Source of the DNA: Saprospiraceae bacterium
GTDB taxonomy: Bacteria; Bacteroidota; Bacteroidia; Chitinophagales; Saprospiraceae
Assembly (NCBI GenBank): GCA_022842725.1
Contig: JALHOZ010000011.1
Span: 1 to 64,000 of the forward strand
Direction: 5' to 3'
DNA length: 64,000 nucleotides
The translations under genes and the position numbers were made by a program. Below, piece after piece: positions 9,674-18,760 of the stretch; within the stretch, counting starts at the first letter, position 1; each line of letters opens with the position of its first letter. The notes under the pieces were generated by a model. The model was not told where the DNA came from and did not search any database. It was given only the letters and a program-made list of their open reading frames with translations.

Positions 9674-12600
9674 TTATTCGTCCAGACTGACCCGGAGATC
9701 CCTGTCGGTTTCGTCTGTTTTCATAAGCGGAATGCTTATAAAAAATTGAGTGCCAACGTTTTCCTGAGATTCAAAATATATTTTACCGTTAAAAGACTCA
9801 ATCATATTGGCAGAAATAGCCAGGCCAAGACCTGTTCCGGAACTTTTGGTGGTAAAATTCGGAGCAAAAACTTTATCACGCATAGATTCCGGTATTCCTG
9901 CTCCGTTATCAGACACCCTGACCACTGCCCGGTTGTTTTCTTTGTATAAAGAAATATCGATTTTACCCCTTCGGTTGTCAGGAATTGCCTGGGTTGCATT
10001 TTTGACCAGATTATTGAGAATACGGACCAAGTGATTTTTATCTGCAAAAACGACCAGGTCGTCGATAGGTGTATGCAGTGAAATATCCATATCATCCCGT
10101 TTTCTAAACAAGTCATGAATGGCAACAACCAGATCATTCAGGGCTACTTTTTCGTTGGTAGCCTGAGGCATAGAAGCAAAATTAGAAAACTCTGCAGCAA
10201 TCTGTGACAGGTTGTCGATTTGTTCTATCAACGTATTGGACACTCTTGGAATCATATCTTTAGCCCTTTCAGGATCCTCCTTCGCTGTTTTCTCCAGATA
10301 TTGGATGCTGAGTTTCATAGGCGTCAACGGATTTTTGATCTCGTGAGCAACCTGTTTGGCCATTTCACGCCAGGCCATGTCTCTTTCGGTTTTGGCCAGT
10401 GTTTCGGCACTTCTTGTAAGGGCTTCGTTCAGATTGTTGTATTCCGTAATCAGGGTACCGATTTCGTCATTTGAATTCCACTCAAGATATTCGTTGCTTC
10501 TTCCCAGGGTAAACTTTTTTAATTTTTCAGCCAGTATCGCAATGGGTTGGGTAATGGAATTCGCTATCGTAATGGCAATTACTCCGGCAATCAGAAATAA
10601 AAATATATATACGTTGAGCATCGTCCCCAAAAAGGCGACAATACTTCGTGTGGAAAGATTGGTATATTGGTGCTGAACCCCGATAAAACCAACTTTATGA
10701 TTTTGATTGTTCAATAATGGGATGTAGTCAAAATGCCTGTTGGCCGAATGTGCCGGGTCCTTTTTGTCGTCACGAATTCCCGAAACTTCATACACCGGCA
10801 TCATATATTCCACCGGCCCTCCGGTCGATGTCGCGAGCAGTTTACCTTCTTTGTCGTATAGCTGAACATCTTTGCTGTGAACGTATGAAAGATTGAGCAG
10901 GTTGCGGTAAAAATGGTTGATTACTTCCTTTTCTGATTCTTTATCCCGACTTTCCTGAATTACGGCATTTGCCAGAATCTGGGTTTCTTCCCGTTCTTTG
11001 CCAACTTGATTGGCCTGAATCAGATTATAAAAATAAAAGGCTGTTACCGCTCCGATGACCAAAAAACTGAAAATGATCAACAGGATAATGGAAAGTTGGA
11101 TTTTTGTTTTTAACGAAGATCTTTCCCCCATTCTCAAAGGAAGGGTATCCGGCAAAAAAGTAAATTTTGTATTCGTCCATGTTAGGATAAATACCAAAAT
11201 TCCCGTAAGGGCAAATAAAAATGAAAAAATAGAAATCGGTTTCAACAACCCTGATTTGGGTTCAAAAACCAGTAAGGTGTATCCTAAGTTGTTCTCTTGT
11301 CTGGTGTACACAAAATTTCCATTAATTCCATTCTGCCGGATGGTCCTGAGCACTACATCAGTCGGGCCGTTTTGTTGATAAATTTGTTTGTCAATCACAA
11401 AATCAGACTTCAATAAAGCGTAAGAGATGTCACGATTTATCTCATGTTTGATTTCTTTAGGGTGAAAAGCCAGGACAAAAAGCCATGGACCGTCCGGATG
11501 ATTTTCAGGTTGCAGTTCGTATTTTATATAATAAGTTTCTGTCATTGGTTGAAAAAACAAATTGTTTTCACCGACCAATGTTGACGTTTGTAATGCTTTT
11601 TTCAGTTGGTGATAATTGCCAAAGTGATTGGCAAACAGGCTGAAACCGTTTTTATCAAACAGTTCGATGTCAAAATTTATGTCCGGGGAAGGTATTAAAC
11701 CACCAAATAAATCTTTGATTTCGTCCTTATCCCATTTGGCCGGGTATTCTATATTGCCCAGAATTAAAAATATTCCGGACGTATCGAGATTTTTTTTGAT
11801 GTCTTCCGCTTGTTTTACATCCGTTGTCGTAGCAGAAAAAAAGTGGTTTTTGGCAAATGACTCTCTGTCACTGTTTGCTTTGATTTGTTCATAATGAAAA
11901 AAACCGGTAGCTAAAAAACCCGAAAAAAGCAACATCCACCACAGTGCATAGGTTAGTTTTTGTTCTTTTAATTCAACATAAGCATCAAATATTAAAGCTA
12001 CTGCCAACAGAAACAGGTAATACAAAAGGACATTAATTTCTATATCTGCCCAATAAAATACCGGAAATGAACACAAAATACCGGCAATAATCGCCAAAAA
12101 CGAATTACTGGATTTGCCTCTGTTTTCGTTTTTTGCACTAAAAAATTTATATAACAAGATAAATCCCGCAAAAACATTGATGATGAGCAATATCAAAACA
12201 AAAATGCTTGTCATACTAAAAAATCCGGGATTCGAGACATCCGCAAAAACGGAATTACCATCTGCCAGATTTTTGAGACACAGGTTTAAGTACATAAAGT
12301 AAAGAGACAAAACAAAAGAGGCCGTTCCCACAGGCGGAATAAAAGATCTGTTTTGAACAGGAAAAAACGGCTTTTTCAACACATTGCCAAATGCCAGCAA
12401 CCAGATCAACAAAGTATCCAATCCGAAGGTAAACAAGGAATAAACCCACCACCCGTCACTAACTACTTTAAACACCCAAAATTGTCCAGTCAATGAATCT
12501 ACCGGAGGAAATGTAAATAAAAATCTCAGCAGCAGTATAAATAATATAAAGCCCAACCCTACCCAGACATTGTCCGGATGTTTTCTGACCAATCTGTAAA

Positions 12601-13123
12601 AGAGAGATAAAACGACAACCCACAACAAAAACATCATCCCTATCCAAAGAGATGTTCTATTGTCACTATTGTCACTCACGAGATAATCAATTCCTTTGAA
12701 GGAAATTTTAGCCTGATATTTTACACCTTCTTCTTCCGGGAAAGGTGATGTGGCAAATTGATAGGTATTAAAACGATTTAATTCTGTTCTGATGACGATC
12801 TGAAAATCGGCTTGCTGCAAAACGACATATCTGGCCTGTTTATTTCGGGGGAGTTGTCTTACCACTTCATTCCACCAAATAAGTTGGTTTGACCTGTAAA
12901 TTTCAACACCGAATGGTGAAGCTGAAAGTGTCGACAATATATTGCGGTCGAGTATATTGGCCACATTTTGGCTGATATAAACGGAGTCCTCAGAGAGCTT
13001 CTGCAGAACTTCAGTATAAATCTGATTACCGAGAGCGTCCTTTTTTTGGGTTTGGTTGACAAAAATCAACATGAAGGCACCAAGTGCGCAAAAAGTTATA
13101 ATATAAAATAGATCCCGTAACAT
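9674..13123 (-). CDS. large multi-membrane HAMP sensor histidine kinase
   Basis: A 1149-residue sensor kinase. After a first helix (5-21) comes a periplasmic segment (about 25-157), then a block of about seven or eight membrane helices (159-410), a second soluble region (411-635), helices near 637-657 and 680-703, a third sensor segment (about 705-850) and a last helix (855-877). HAMP follows (about 878-930). The kinase core has the phospho-acceptor His near 927 in [21 protein letters not shown] box [12 protein letters not shown]1 [11 protein letters not shown] box [10 protein letters not shown] and G2 GTGLGLAI. The catalytic part resembles NtrY-type kinases. No response regulator is adjacent, so its partner is unknown. 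Upstream start is supported by an immediate membrane helix. The elaborate sensory half is much longer than a normal NtrY (about 700-750). Confidence 0.9.
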   Translation of the reverse strand: MLRDLFYIITFCALGAFMLIFVNQTQKKDALGNQIYTEVLQKLSEDSVYISQNVANILDRNILSTLSASPFGVEIYRSNQLIWWNEVVRQLPRNKQARYVVLQQADFQIVIRTELNRFNTYQFATSPFPEEEGVKYQAKISFKGIDYLVSDNSDNRTSLWIGMMFLLWVVVLSLFYRLVRKHPDNVWVGLGFILFILLLRFLFTFPPVDSLTGQFWVFKVVSDGWWVYSLFTFGLDTLLIWLLAFGNVLKKPFFPVQNRSFIPPVGTASFVLSLYFMYLNLCLKNLADGNSVFADVSNPGFFSMTSIFVLILLIINVFAGFILLYKFFSAKNENRGKSSNSFLAIIAGILCSFPVFYWADIEINVLLYYLFLLAVALIFDAYVELKEQKLTYALWWMLLFSGFLATGFFHYEQIKANSDRESFAKNHFFSATTTDVKQAEDIKKNLDTSGIFLILGNIEYPAKWDKDEIKDLFGGLIPSPDINFDIELFDKNGFSLFANHFGNYHQLKKALQTSTLVGENNLFFQPMTETYYIKYELQPENHPDGPWLFVLAFHPKEIKHEINRDISYALLKSDFVIDKQIYQQNGPTDVVLRTIRQNGINGNFVYTRQENNLGYTLLVFEPKSGLLKPISIFSFLFALTGILVFILTWTNTKFTFLPDTLPLRMGERSSLKTKIQLSIILLIIFSFLVIGAVTAFYFYNLIQANQVGKEREETQILANAVIQESRDKESEKEVINHFYRNLLNLSYVHSKDVQLYDKEGKLLATSTGGPVEYMMPVYEVSGIRDDKKDPAHSANRHFDYIPLLNNQNHKVGFIGVQHQYTNLSTRSIVAFLGTMLNVYIFLFLIAGVIAITIANSITQPIAILAEKLKKFTLGRSNEYLEWNSNDEIGTLITEYNNLNEALTRSAETLAKTERDMAWREMAKQVAHEIKNPLTPMKLSIQYLEKTAKEDPERAKDMIPRVSNTLIEQIDNLSQIAAEFSNFASMPQATNEKVALNDLVVAIHDLFRKRDDMDISLHTPIDDLVVFADKNHLVRILNNLVKNATQAIPDNRRGKIDISLYKENNRAVVRVSDNGAGIPESMRDKVFAPNFTTKSSGTGLGLAISANMIESFNGKIYFESQENVGTQFFISIPLMKTDETDRDLRVSLDE

Positions 13124-13276
13124 GAAGTGAACAATATACTTTCAGGCTGCAAGATAGAATTTATTTATATATTAAACATTTAATTTATATGTTTTCTTGT
13201 GAATAAGAATGAAAAACAAAGAAACGATACCAAAAAAGAGACATATTATTTGAAAGGAATATTTCAAAAACATAAT

Positions 13277-13996
13277 TTAATGTGTAAAAACTTTTTCTTT
13301 CTCAAAAAACAAGGTGACTGCCAGAACACCCACCATAGGAGCGAGAATCATACCGAAAAATGGTATAGAAAACAACAATACAAACAATATACCAGACACC
13401 GAAGCAAACCCTTTGAAACGAAAAACGATTTTGTTTGAGGTCTGATAATCTGAATACCTTTCCAAATAAAAATCCATAACGCCATAGCCGGCATAATATC
13501 CCTGGACCAATAAGATGGCCGGTGTGGTGAAAAACACCATTCCGGGAATAAAACTCAATAAAAACAGCATAATGGTAAAAAACATTTCTTTTATCAGGTT
13601 AAAGATATTAAGCTGGATTCCTCTCATCATTCCGGTCAGAAATCCGGGTGTTTTTCGACCTTTTTTGTGAGGTGAAAGAATATACTCTAATTTTTCTGAC
13701 ATCATACTCAAAACAGGACCCAACACCACCAGTACAATGTATTTATACACACCAAACAACAAAACAATAGAAAGAATGCGCAAAATCCATTGATAGAAAA
13801 CGGATTCCCCTGACCAGGACCATGGAATCAAACCACTCAACCATACTGCCATGAGATCGCTCGCCCCTATGATTCCATACGTTAACCCAACAAATAAGGC
13901 AACGGAAGTCAGCATAGAAATCAAAAAATATTTTCTCAGACCGGGCAGGAACAAATATGACCATGCCAATACAAAATATTTCAAACCATTGTACAT
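13277..13996 (-). CDS. EI24/CysZ-family integral membrane protein
   Basis: A 239-residue inner-membrane protein of the EI24 domain family, whose bacterial members include the sulfate permease CysZ. About four to six hydrophobic segments are visible (residues 21-47, 66-100, 130-155, 158-180, 205-232). The segment QGYYAGYGVMDFYLERY (around 163-179) matches the conserved family core. No cysteine biosynthesis gene is close, so sulfate transport is not supported by context. A full-match -7 box lies 129 bp upstream. It is not obviously cotranscribed with the histidine kinase downstream, since a 153-bp gap separates them. Confidence 0.8.
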   Translation of the reverse strand: MYNGLKYFVLAWSYLFLPGLRKYFLISMLTSVALFVGLTYGIIGASDLMAVWLSGLIPWSWSGESVFYQWILRILSIVLLFGVYKYIVLVVLGPVLSMMSEKLEYILSPHKKGRKTPGFLTGMMRGIQLNIFNLIKEMFFTIMLFLLSFIPGMVFFTTPAILLVQGYYAGYGVMDFYLERYSDYQTSNKIVFRFKGFASVSGILFVLLFSIPFFGMILAPMVGVLAVTLFFEKEKVFTH

Positions 13997-14124
13997 AAGG
14001 CAATTCAGATTTTAAGCCAAAACTAATAAAAATAGTCAGGATTAAATGATTTATTATATAATCATGATATCCCTATCGACTAGAGAATGTATTGTATCTT
14101 AAATCGGGATTATTTTTCATATTG

Positions 14125-14132
14125 CAAAGATA
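14125..14132 (-). promoter_or_regulatory. putative -7 box for the EI24-family gene
   Basis: Minus strand reads TATCTTTG, a full consensus match, 129 bp before the start codon. Confidence 0.5.
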
Positions 14133-14410
14133 GGTAGACACACTTCACTGAACAGCCTCTAAAAGTCTTTGACTTTGATATTCCTGCGAAATGTCGAAGC
14201 AATTTAACCATCAAACAATTTATCATCTCCCCTTGGTTTAGCTCAATGTTTTGTACCCAAAATAAAGCTTACCCTACCCTACTTTTCAGACAGACTAATC
14301 CTTACAATCAAAACTATACAAAACAGACCTTACACAAAACGTTACCCGATCCATGACTATCATCAATGTAAAAAGTGCCTGCCGTCATTGTATTCCTTTT
14401 ATTATCTCCT

Positions 14411-14418
14411 GACCTTTG
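14411..14418 (+). promoter_or_regulatory. putative -7 box for the first Ig-like lipoprotein
   Basis: GACCTTTG, 7 of 8 matches to TAnnTTTG, 44 bp upstream of the ATG at 14462. Its position argues for the ATG at 14462 rather than an upstream in-frame start at 14375. Confidence 0.5.
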
Positions 14419-14461
14419 TATTGAAAGTTTTACAGTATTATTCACCAGTAAATACAAAATC

Positions 14462-15160
14462 ATGAAAAACATATTAATTCCGATTTTGGCTTTGTTTACC
14501 ATAACAATGTCATTTATGTCCTGTAATGAAGATGAGCCGGACAATAAAATTCCGGTTATTCAATCCATTCAGGTAAACCCTTCCTCCGTTTCAGCTAATG
14601 GTGTTGTAAACATTTCTGTTATTGCAGGGGACCCGGATGGTGACTTTCTCACCTATAGTTACGTCGTTACAGGAGGTGCTATCAGTGGTTCCGGTCCTAA
14701 TGTCAGTTGGATTGCTCCTTCAATTCCCGGAGCTCAATCTGTAACTGTTACCGTAAGTGATGGAAAAGGAGGAACAGCAACAGGCAATGGTGCTTTGACA
14801 GTTGAACAATCTATTACACAGATAACAGGTACAGCATCATTTTTACCAGGTACTGCCGGTGATTTGAATAATGCAGTAGTAAGTATGTATACATCCCGTC
14901 AAAATTGGTTAAATAATCAACCAATTAAAACTTACCGTATTACCAGTGTGGGTGCAGTTGCAAATTTTGCTCTCAGCAATATCAGTCCTGGCAACTACTA
15001 TGTTGACGTATGGAAAGACAGAGATTTCAATGGCTTCTGGTCAGCAGGTGATTTTGCCGGAATCTATGGCAACATCACCTTAGGTGCAGATGGGTTGGGC
15101 GAAATTCAGGTTGGACAGGGACAAACTGTAAATATAAATATAAATATGACTATCTTATAA
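14462..15160 (+). CDS. lipoprotein with Ig/cadherin-like domain plus a conserved C-terminal beta domain (one unit)
   Basis: A 232-residue lipoprotein. The signal peptide ends in a lipobox with Cys21 (MSFMSC). Residues 30-118 form an Ig/PKD/cadherin-like domain with DPDGDFLTY and VTVSDGKGG. Residues about 122-230 form a second beta-rich domain: ITGTASFLPG, DLNNAVVSMYTS, PGNYYVDVWKD, an acidic DRDFNGFWSAGDF loop that could bind calcium, and a closing GQTVNIN. I do not recognise this second domain as a named family. The downstream gene encodes two copies of the same two-domain unit. An in-frame upstream ATG (14375) would add 29 residues and destroy the signal peptide. Function unknown; probably surface-exposed lipoprotein. 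Confidence 0.8.
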   Translation: MKNILIPILALFTITMSFMSCNEDEPDNKIPVIQSIQVNPSSVSANGVVNISVIAGDPDGDFLTYSYVVTGGAISGSGPNVSWIAPSIPGAQSVTVTVSDGKGGTATGNGALTVEQSITQITGTASFLPGTAGDLNNAVVSMYTSRQNWLNNQPIKTYRITSVGAVANFALSNISPGNYYVDVWKDRDFNGFWSAGDFAGIYGNITLGADGLGEIQVGQGQTVNININMTIL

Positions 15161-15176
15161 AATTGTCAGAATCTAT

Positions 15177-15205
15177 AAAAAAAGGAGAGTGAACTCTCCT
15201 TTTTT
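15177..15205. terminator. intrinsic terminator between the two paralogous lipoprotein genes
   Basis: A-run, stem GGAGAG (15184-15189), loop TGAA, CTCTCC, then T-run (15200-15205). It separates transcription of the first lipoprotein gene from the second, or makes the second less expressed. Confidence 0.8.
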
Positions 15206-15233
15206 CTTCCTTCCAATTTTTAAAATACCAGAA

Positions 15234-16544
15234 ATGAAACCACGTTTTATTTTTTCCATGTTCTTTTTCATTCTTTTAGCTGCATTCATTACAAGTTGCG
15301 AAAAAGATGAAAAAACCAATTCCCTGCCGGTGATACAATCCGTAACTGTCACCCCAAATACCATCAATGGCAATGGTATGGTTAGCATCAATGTAGTGGC
15401 CTCTGATTCCGATAAAGATGTTTTAACTTACGCTTATCAGGTAACGGGTGGTTCTATCAGTGGAACAGGACCTAATGTGACCTGGACTGCACCTTCAACG
15501 CAAGGCGCTCATTCAGTCAACGTGACGGTAAGTGATGGCAAAGGCGGCATTGTCGCTCAAACTGCCACTTTGACGGTATTAATACCTATTACACAAGTGA
15601 CCGGTACTGCATCTTTTCTTCCAGGTGTATCCGGAGATCTTTCGAATGCTAAAGTAAGCTTGTACACTTCTCTTGAAAATTTTGAACTCAACCAATCGGT
15701 GAGATCTGTTGCCGTAGACGGAACTGGAGGAAGTGTAACTTTTACTATACCCAATATTCTTCCCGGCAACTACTACCTTTCTGTTTGGAAAGACAATAAT
15801 AACTCAAAAGAACTTGACAACGGGGATTACATTGGAATTTATGGTGTGATTAATCTAGGAGCTTATAATTTTAGTGAAATGCAGGTGAGTGAAGGACAGA
15901 CATTCACATGTAAAATTGACATGTGGATTCTGGATTTTAACACAGCCCCGCTTATCTCTTCTTTTCAGGTATATCCTTCAACTTTATTACCTGGTCAACG
16001 GGCAAATGTCAGTGTCGAAGCTATAGATGCTGACAATGATCCCCTGACTTATCAGTACTTTGTCAATGGAGGTTTCATCATCGGCTCAGGCAATAATGTA
16101 CAATGGGAAGCTCCACTCACACCCGGCGATTATCAGATTACAGTCACCGTAGATGATGGTCAGGGAGGAACAGACCAGGACCAAAGGACTGTCACGGTTC
16201 AGGCATCACAAACTAAAATCACAGGAACAGCCAAATTTGATGTTGGAGTGATTGGAAATTTGTCCAATGCCCGGGTAGCCGTCTACAAAAATATCGACGA
16301 TTGGTTTGACAACAAACCGGCTAAATTTGTTGCTGTGTCAGGAAGTGGCAGTTCTGTCACCTATACCCTGGCCGATCTCACACCGGGAACCTATTATCTC
16401 GATCTTTGGAAAGACAATGATAACGACGGCGACTGGTCAGGAGGTGATTTTATCGCATTACACAGCGATAATAATGGCATGTTGCCGATCAACATATCTG
16501 CCGGTCAAACCATCCAGATCAATCTCATTGTGACCGTATTATAA
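15234..16544 (+). CDS. lipoprotein with two tandem Ig-like/beta-domain units
   Basis: A 436-residue lipoprotein. The signal peptide ends in Cys22 (FITSC). Two units of about 205 residues follow, each an Ig/cadherin-like domain (DSDKDVLTY and VSDGKGG in the first; DADNDPLTY and VDDGQGG in the second) and the same second domain as the upstream gene (ITGTA, DLSNARV, PGTYYLDLWKD, acidic DNDNDGDWSGGDF loop). The acidic loops look like calcium-binding sites. An in-frame ATG at 15189 lies inside the terminator and is rejected. No enzyme motif is visible. The unit has evidently been duplicated within the gene and between genes. Confidence 0.8.
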   Translation: MKPRFIFSMFFFILLAAFITSCEKDEKTNSLPVIQSVTVTPNTINGNGMVSINVVASDSDKDVLTYAYQVTGGSISGTGPNVTWTAPSTQGAHSVNVTVSDGKGGIVAQTATLTVLIPITQVTGTASFLPGVSGDLSNAKVSLYTSLENFELNQSVRSVAVDGTGGSVTFTIPNILPGNYYLSVWKDNNNSKELDNGDYIGIYGVINLGAYNFSEMQVSEGQTFTCKIDMWILDFNTAPLISSFQVYPSTLLPGQRANVSVEAIDADNDPLTYQYFVNGGFIIGSGNNVQWEAPLTPGDYQITVTVDDGQGGTDQDQRTVTVQASQTKITGTAKFDVGVIGNLSNARVAVYKNIDDWFDNKPAKFVAVSGSGSSVTYTLADLTPGTYYLDLWKDNDNDGDWSGGDFIALHSDNNGMLPINISAGQTIQINLIVTVL

Positions 16545-16575
16545 GGGAAAGTTGTTTAGAATTGTTTGATTTGTA

Positions 16576-16614
16576 AAATTTTATATCCCGATTTGTTATC
16601 GGGATATAAAATTT
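16576..16614. terminator. 17-bp perfect inverted repeat, probable bidirectional terminator
   Basis: Perfect arms 16576-16592 and 16598-16614 (core ATATCCCGAT / ATCGGGATAT), loop TTGTT. It lies between the convergent lipoprotein genes, 31 bp after the plus-strand stop. The T-tract is part of the stem rather than a separate tail, so it could also be a binding or repeat element. Confidence 0.6.
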
Positions 16615-16795
16615 GTAAGGCAGCGGCGCAAGAGAGTTGATATGATTTGCGACGATTTAATCCTTATAGCAAAAAAAAAGACATGATAGTTTATCTTTTT
16701 CAACCTAAACCAAGGTCTTTACATTTAAAAATCAATAACTGAACTTTTTTTAGTTACCTGATTAAATCTCAGATATTGAAAAAATTATTTTTACC

Positions 16796-17281
16796 TTACT
16801 TTATTCTTTCGTATACTTTTTCTAAATTTCCGCAAACCTGTTCCATTTCAGTTCCGTCTTCACTCAATTCGCCCAGTTGTCTGAACAGCAGGTTTTCATC
16901 AGAATCAAATTCAAATCCAATGATAATTTTATCTTTAGTAATCCATTTGATTGGATATAAATGCCCTATTGAACCATGATATAAAAATATATTCTCCCGG
17001 GAAATCAAGGATTTTGTTCCATCTGATTTATCTCTTTCAAAATAACTTATCTCATTTTTTTTTATTGTGATCAACTCTTCCGTTTCTTCCAACGACAAAT
17101 CCCGGTATCCCCAGTTTGTTCCTGACCCAACCAATCGCCATGACCCTTGCATTTTTTTGATAAAATCAGTCTCCACGCCAACAGGTTGAGAACTGTCTTG
17201 ATGGATAGATTCTTTATTTTTACAAGATACAACTACCAAAAAACCACACCAAAAAAAAATAAGGCATAAATATCTGTTCAT
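16796..17281 (-). CDS. small lipoprotein, possibly lipocalin-like
   Basis: A 161-residue lipoprotein with lipobox VVVSC (Cys20). After a short linker the segment MQGSWRLVGSGTNWGY (about 44-59) and the following beta-strand-rich sequence resemble small lipocalin-like lipoproteins of Bacteroidota, but there is no diagnostic motif. It lies 114 bp downstream of the TolB-like gene on the same strand and may be cotranscribed. Function unknown. Confidence 0.6.
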   Translation of the reverse strand: MNRYLCLIFFWCGFLVVVSCKNKESIHQDSSQPVGVETDFIKKMQGSWRLVGSGTNWGYRDLSLEETEELITIKKNEISYFERDKSDGTKSLISRENIFLYHGSIGHLYPIKWITKDKIIIGFEFDSDENLLFRQLGELSEDGTEMEQVCGNLEKVYERIK

Positions 17282-17395
17282 TTTTTTACTTCTATTTTAA
17301 ACTGAATATTCAAAAACAAACCTTTTTTGGTGGTTGATACCACGTTAAAATTATAAACTATGTCCGGAATCAGCCCGACACAATACAAATCTCTG

Positions 17396-18502
17396 TTACT
17401 CCACCCAATCAGCCACAAACAAGTTGGTATCTCTTGTTCCTTTGTTGTTGCGATTGGACGAAAAGATGATTTTTTTGCCATCAAACGAAAACATCGGAAA
17501 CGCATCAAATACTTTGTCGTGCGTGATTTGTTTTAATCCCATTCCGTCGAGATTGATCATAAAAAGATTAAATTGATATCCACGGGCACTTTTGTGGTTG
17601 GATGAAAAAATCACCTTTTCTCCTGAAGGATGAAAAAAAGGTGCCCAATTGGCTTTGCCCAAGGTGGTGAGTTGTCTCAATCCACTGCCATCCACGTTAC
17701 ATACATACAGTTCCATATTGGTAGGCATGACCAATCCTTGTGTCAACAAATCTTTATATTCTTTGATGTCGGCCTCTGTTTTGGGTCTGGAAGCCCTGAA
17801 AATCAACTTAGTCCCATCCGGTGAAAAAAATGCACCCCCGTCATAACCCAATTGATTGGTGATTTGTCTTACATCTGAACCATCTGTATTCATGGTGTAC
17901 AATTCAAGGTCACCACTTCGCAATGACGTAAACACGATTTTATCGCCTTTTGGCGATACCGTAGCTTCCGCATCATATCCAGGTTCGTTGGTGAGTTTTT
18001 TGATAATATTGCCTTTTAAATCTGAATGGTAAATATCAAAACTTTCATAAATCGGCCAAACGTATTTGCCATCCTCTCTCCTCGGTGGCACATGCGGACA
18101 GGAAGCGTTCTCTTCGTGAGTAGAGGCATACACAATCGATTTGTTGTCCGGCATAAAATAGCTACATGTCGTCCTACCCAAACCTGTACTCAATAAAGGG
18201 GGCCTATCCATACCTTTTTGCGATAAATCAAAATAATAAATCTGATCGCACTCCACACCCCATTTTTTATTGGTAGCCTGAAATACTATTTTTTGATTAT
18301 CAAAACTCCAGTACGCTTCTGCATTGTCCCCTCCGAAAGTGAGTTGACGAACATTTTTCAGGTGAACTTCTTCCTGATACCTCAAAGTGTCGACATAATC
18401 TTTACTTACAGCGAGCATCTTTTGTGATGGTTTGCACGAAAGAAAAAAGAGCATCCCGACTATTCCGGATATTGCGTAATAAAGCACTGTTTTTTTGAAC
18501 AT
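17396..18502 (-). CDS. TolB-like beta-propeller (PD40) lipoprotein
   Basis: A 368-residue lipoprotein with lipobox FFLSC (Cys23). Repeated PD40/WD40-like blades are evident: AYWSFDNQKIVFQA, EATVSPKGDKIVFTS, GGAFFSPDGTKLIFRA, APFFHPSGEKVIFSS and MFSFDGKKIIFSSNR, each preceded by an RQLT/KQIT-type strand. This fold occurs in the periplasmic TolB protein and many secreted Bacteroidota proteins; there is no N-terminal TolB domain, so a Tol-Pal role is not implied. A conserved-looking segment with SCPHVPPRREDGKYVWPIY (about 130-148) interrupts two blades. Preceded by a full-match -7 box. Confidence 0.85.
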   Translation of the reverse strand: MFKKTVLYYAISGIVGMLFFLSCKPSQKMLAVSKDYVDTLRYQEEVHLKNVRQLTFGGDNAEAYWSFDNQKIVFQATNKKWGVECDQIYYFDLSQKGMDRPPLLSTGLGRTTCSYFMPDNKSIVYASTHEENASCPHVPPRREDGKYVWPIYESFDIYHSDLKGNIIKKLTNEPGYDAEATVSPKGDKIVFTSLRSGDLELYTMNTDGSDVRQITNQLGYDGGAFFSPDGTKLIFRASRPKTEADIKEYKDLLTQGLVMPTNMELYVCNVDGSGLRQLTTLGKANWAPFFHPSGEKVIFSSNHKSARGYQFNLFMINLDGMGLKQITHDKVFDAFPMFSFDGKKIIFSSNRNNKGTRDTNLFVADWVE

Positions 18503-18527
18503 GATTCGGTTGTTTATAAAATCGTTG

Positions 18528-18535
18528 CAAAAGTA
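18528..18535 (-). promoter_or_regulatory. -7 box for the TolB-like lipoprotein gene
   Basis: Minus strand reads TACTTTTG, a full match to TAnnTTTG, 26 bp before the start codon. Confidence 0.6.
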
Positions 18536-18658
18536 ACATTTCCCAATCTATTGTTTTTCACAGAAGTGTCATTTTCTTCAATATCACTCCACAAAAGAGA
18601 TCGTGATTTATATAATTCTTTAAAAAGAGACTTTTCAGATACAGGTTTTATTTTTTTT

Positions 18659-18726
18659 GGGCGTGCCCCTTCGGGTCGGGTCATCCGTCCCGCCTTTTAA
18701 TGGGGCGGGACTTCTACCCCTCACGC
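18659..18726. repeat. interspersed intergenic repeat, copy 1
   Basis: Begins GGCGTGCCCCTTCGGGTCG, continues through ATCCG and a GC-rich hairpin (TCCCGCC / GGGGCGGGA) and ends CTCACGC. The outer parts recur at 58211-58289 with a different middle. It sits 34 bp downstream of the D-2-hydroxyacid dehydrogenase stop codon. It is far more GC-rich than its surroundings. Confidence 0.75.
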
Positions 18727-18760
18727 GAACGGGTTGTTTTTCATCTACCTACGGTTGCTC

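Larger units (their letters stand above)
13997..14461. other. 465-bp divergent intergenic region
   Basis: Spacer between the minus-strand EI24 gene and the plus-strand lipoprotein pair. It carries one -7 box for each direction (14125-14132 and 14411-14418). No other gene, stable hairpin or repeat was seen. Confidence 0.6.

Noticed and set aside
13199-13438. 79-codon plus-strand frame near the EI24-family gene
   Set aside because: Lys/Asn/Gln-rich frame antisense to the end of the membrane-protein gene; no family.
17278-17508. 76-codon minus-strand open frame between lipoprotein and TolB-like genes
   Set aside because: It overlaps the end of the TolB-like gene in another frame and has no recognisable domain or signal.
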